From Cloacimonetes bacterium TCS62 (lineage in GTDB: Bacteria; Cloacimonadota; Cloacimonadia; Cloacimonadales; TCS61): DNA of 7,027 nucleotides. Position 1 is the stretch's first letter. Every line of letters begins with the position of its first letter. This document shows positions 6,065 through 7,027 of the stretch, piece after piece. Where the stretch lies: assembly GCA_001577185.1 (NCBI GenBank), contig LSCM01000064.1:1-7027 (forward strand), in the 5' to 3' direction. The notes beneath the pieces are model-generated. The model was not told the DNA's origin, made no database searches, and worked only from the letters and a program-made list of their open reading frames with translations. Made by a program: the position numbers and the translations under genes.

Positions 6065-7027
6065 TTATTGCATAATTTCATATTTCAGCTTAAAATCTTT
6101 CAGTGCTAAGAATAAAGATTCCACTAACTTTTCTTGATATGTTGAATTAGTTAATTTTTTTTCTTCTTTCTTGTTAGTCATGAAGCCCAATTCAACTAAT
6201 ACAGCAGGCATGAAAGCTCCTCGAAGAACAAAAAAATTGGCCTGTTTTACTCCCCGATCGAAGCTATTAGTAGTATGCACCAGTTTGTCTTGAAATTTTG
6301 AACTTAGATCATAACTTTCTTCCAAATGTTCACTTTGAGCCATATCTGCTAAGATGAAAGCTAGATCATCATATTTCTTTACAGCCTCTTCTCCACCTTC
6401 ATAATCGTAGACAACCTGATTCTCTAATGCTTCGACGGCTCTTGCTTCATCGGTCTTGGCAGAAGAAAGATAATAAACTTCAACTCCATGTGCTTTAGAA
6501 CTATAGTGGGCATTACAATGGATCGATACGAACAAATCTGCATTATTCTGATTAGCAAATTTTGTTCTATCATGTAAAGAAACAAATTTATCAGAATTGC
6601 GCGTTAATAAAACTTCAACGTCCATTTTGTCCTTTAGTTTTTTTTGTAATTTTTTCGATACAGAAAGTACAATATCCTTTTCAAAATTACTTTTTGTATA
6701 GCTAATAGCACCAGGATCTTTCCCTCCATGACCCGGATCAATAACGATAGTTTCGATTCTGTTATCAACCGGAGTATGTGCAAATAATTTCCCATCTTTA
6801 AAAGTAATGGAATCATATATTTCAGGTAAAATATTAACTAAAAAAGATACTGGTAAAAAATATTTCCCTTCCTCTTGTATAACTGGTTCAATAAAATTAT
6901 AAATATCATTTCCAAATAATAAATATGAAGAATCTACTAAAAAGACCATCTGTTTTCCATAAATATTAACATAAAGTCTTCTATCCAGAATATCTTCCGA
7001 GATCACTGCCTTAAATGATTTATCAAA
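6065..7027 (-). CDS. N-acetylmuramoyl-L-alanine amidase (Amidase_3), 5' end outside window
   Basis: The frame stays open to the window edge, so the start is missing and 320 residues are visible. The GTG at 7006 is in frame but has no good SD and has coding sequence before it. Residues about 17-85 are a small beta-rich domain resembling the copper-amine-oxidase N-terminal type (GKYFLPVSFLVNIL). The catalytic domain follows from about 90. Zinc ligands are H100 in DPGHGGKDPGA, E116 in FEKDI and H170 in VSIHCNAH, and the catalytic glutamate is E279 in AVLVELGFMTN. All four are present, so it should be active, cutting the amide bond between muramic acid and the stem peptide during cell separation or wall turnover. 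The insert of about 60 residues after HGVEVYYL (181-188), ending at the helical DMAQSEHLEESYDLSSKFQ, is where family members carry a regulatory helix. A signal peptide is expected upstream. rpsT follows after 84 bp. Confidence 0.93.
   Translation of the reverse strand, partial: FDKSFKAVISEDILDRRLYVNIYGKQMVFLVDSSYLLFGNDIYNFIEPVIQEEGKYFLPVSFLVNILPEIYDSITFKDGKLFAHTPVDNRIETIVIDPGHGGKDPGAISYTKSNFEKDIVLSVSKKLQKKLKDKMDVEVLLTRNSDKFVSLHDRTKFANQNNADLFVSIHCNAHYSSKAHGVEVYYLSSAKTDEARAVEALENQVVYDYEGGEEAVKKYDDLAFILADMAQSEHLEESYDLSSKFQDKLVHTTNSFDRGVKQANFFVLRGAFMPAVLVELGFMTNKKEEKKLTNSTYQEKLVESLFLALKDFKLKYEIMQ

Noticed and set aside
6634..6816. 60-codon minus-strand frame inside the amidase gene
   Set aside because: It is out of frame with the conserved amidase reading frame and has no independent start signal.
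7004..7006. GTG as the true start of the amidase
   Set aside because: The frame is open to the window edge, there is no SD before it, and a signal peptide expected for this periplasmic enzyme would be missing. The gene is treated as partial.

Overview
This window is AT-rich (roughly one third G+C by eye) and bacterial. All six recognisable protein genes lie on the minus strand, so transcription runs from the right end to the left. The genes have good Shine-Dalgarno (SD) sequences of the GGAGG type. The TonB-dependent receptor carries an N-terminal carboxypeptidase-regulatory-like domain, a domain combination common in the Bacteroidota/FCB group. With a zinc amidase and a FecR-domain protein alongside, this points to a Gram-negative-type FCB bacterium. 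I lean towards a candidate lineage such as Cloacimonadota or a relative, but the sequence alone does not settle this.

Layout in transcription order. (1) 7027-6065: an N-acetylmuramoyl-L-alanine amidase whose 5' end lies beyond the window. (2) 5980-5708: ribosomal protein S20 (rpsT), preceded by a 17-bp palindrome and followed by a strong intrinsic terminator with a GNRA loop. (3) 5626-4589: ftsY, the signal recognition particle receptor, with an N-terminal membrane segment in place of the long acidic domain. (4) 4482-3673: zupT, a ZIP-family divalent metal importer. (5) 3672-3334: a 339-bp leader with a clear TPP riboswitch and an intrinsic terminator. (6) 3333-910: a complete TonB-dependent outer-membrane receptor. 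(7) 909-727: an intergenic region with three spaced imperfect repeats and a possible extended -10 promoter. (8) 726-1: a secreted or membrane-anchored FecR-domain protein whose 3' end is cut by the window.

The right half (amidase, rpsT, ftsY) is housekeeping. The most informative part is the riboswitch-receptor unit. A TPP aptamer followed by a terminator implies that the receptor is made when thiamine pyrophosphate is scarce, so its likely cargo is thiamine or a related compound crossing the outer membrane. The two arms of the terminator resemble segments of the aptamer, which suggests a specific anti-terminator. No thiamine biosynthesis gene or inner-membrane thiamine transporter is visible here. 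I see no CRISPR array, insertion sequence, tRNA, rRNA or phage gene, and nothing that clearly amounts to a new defence or mobile system.
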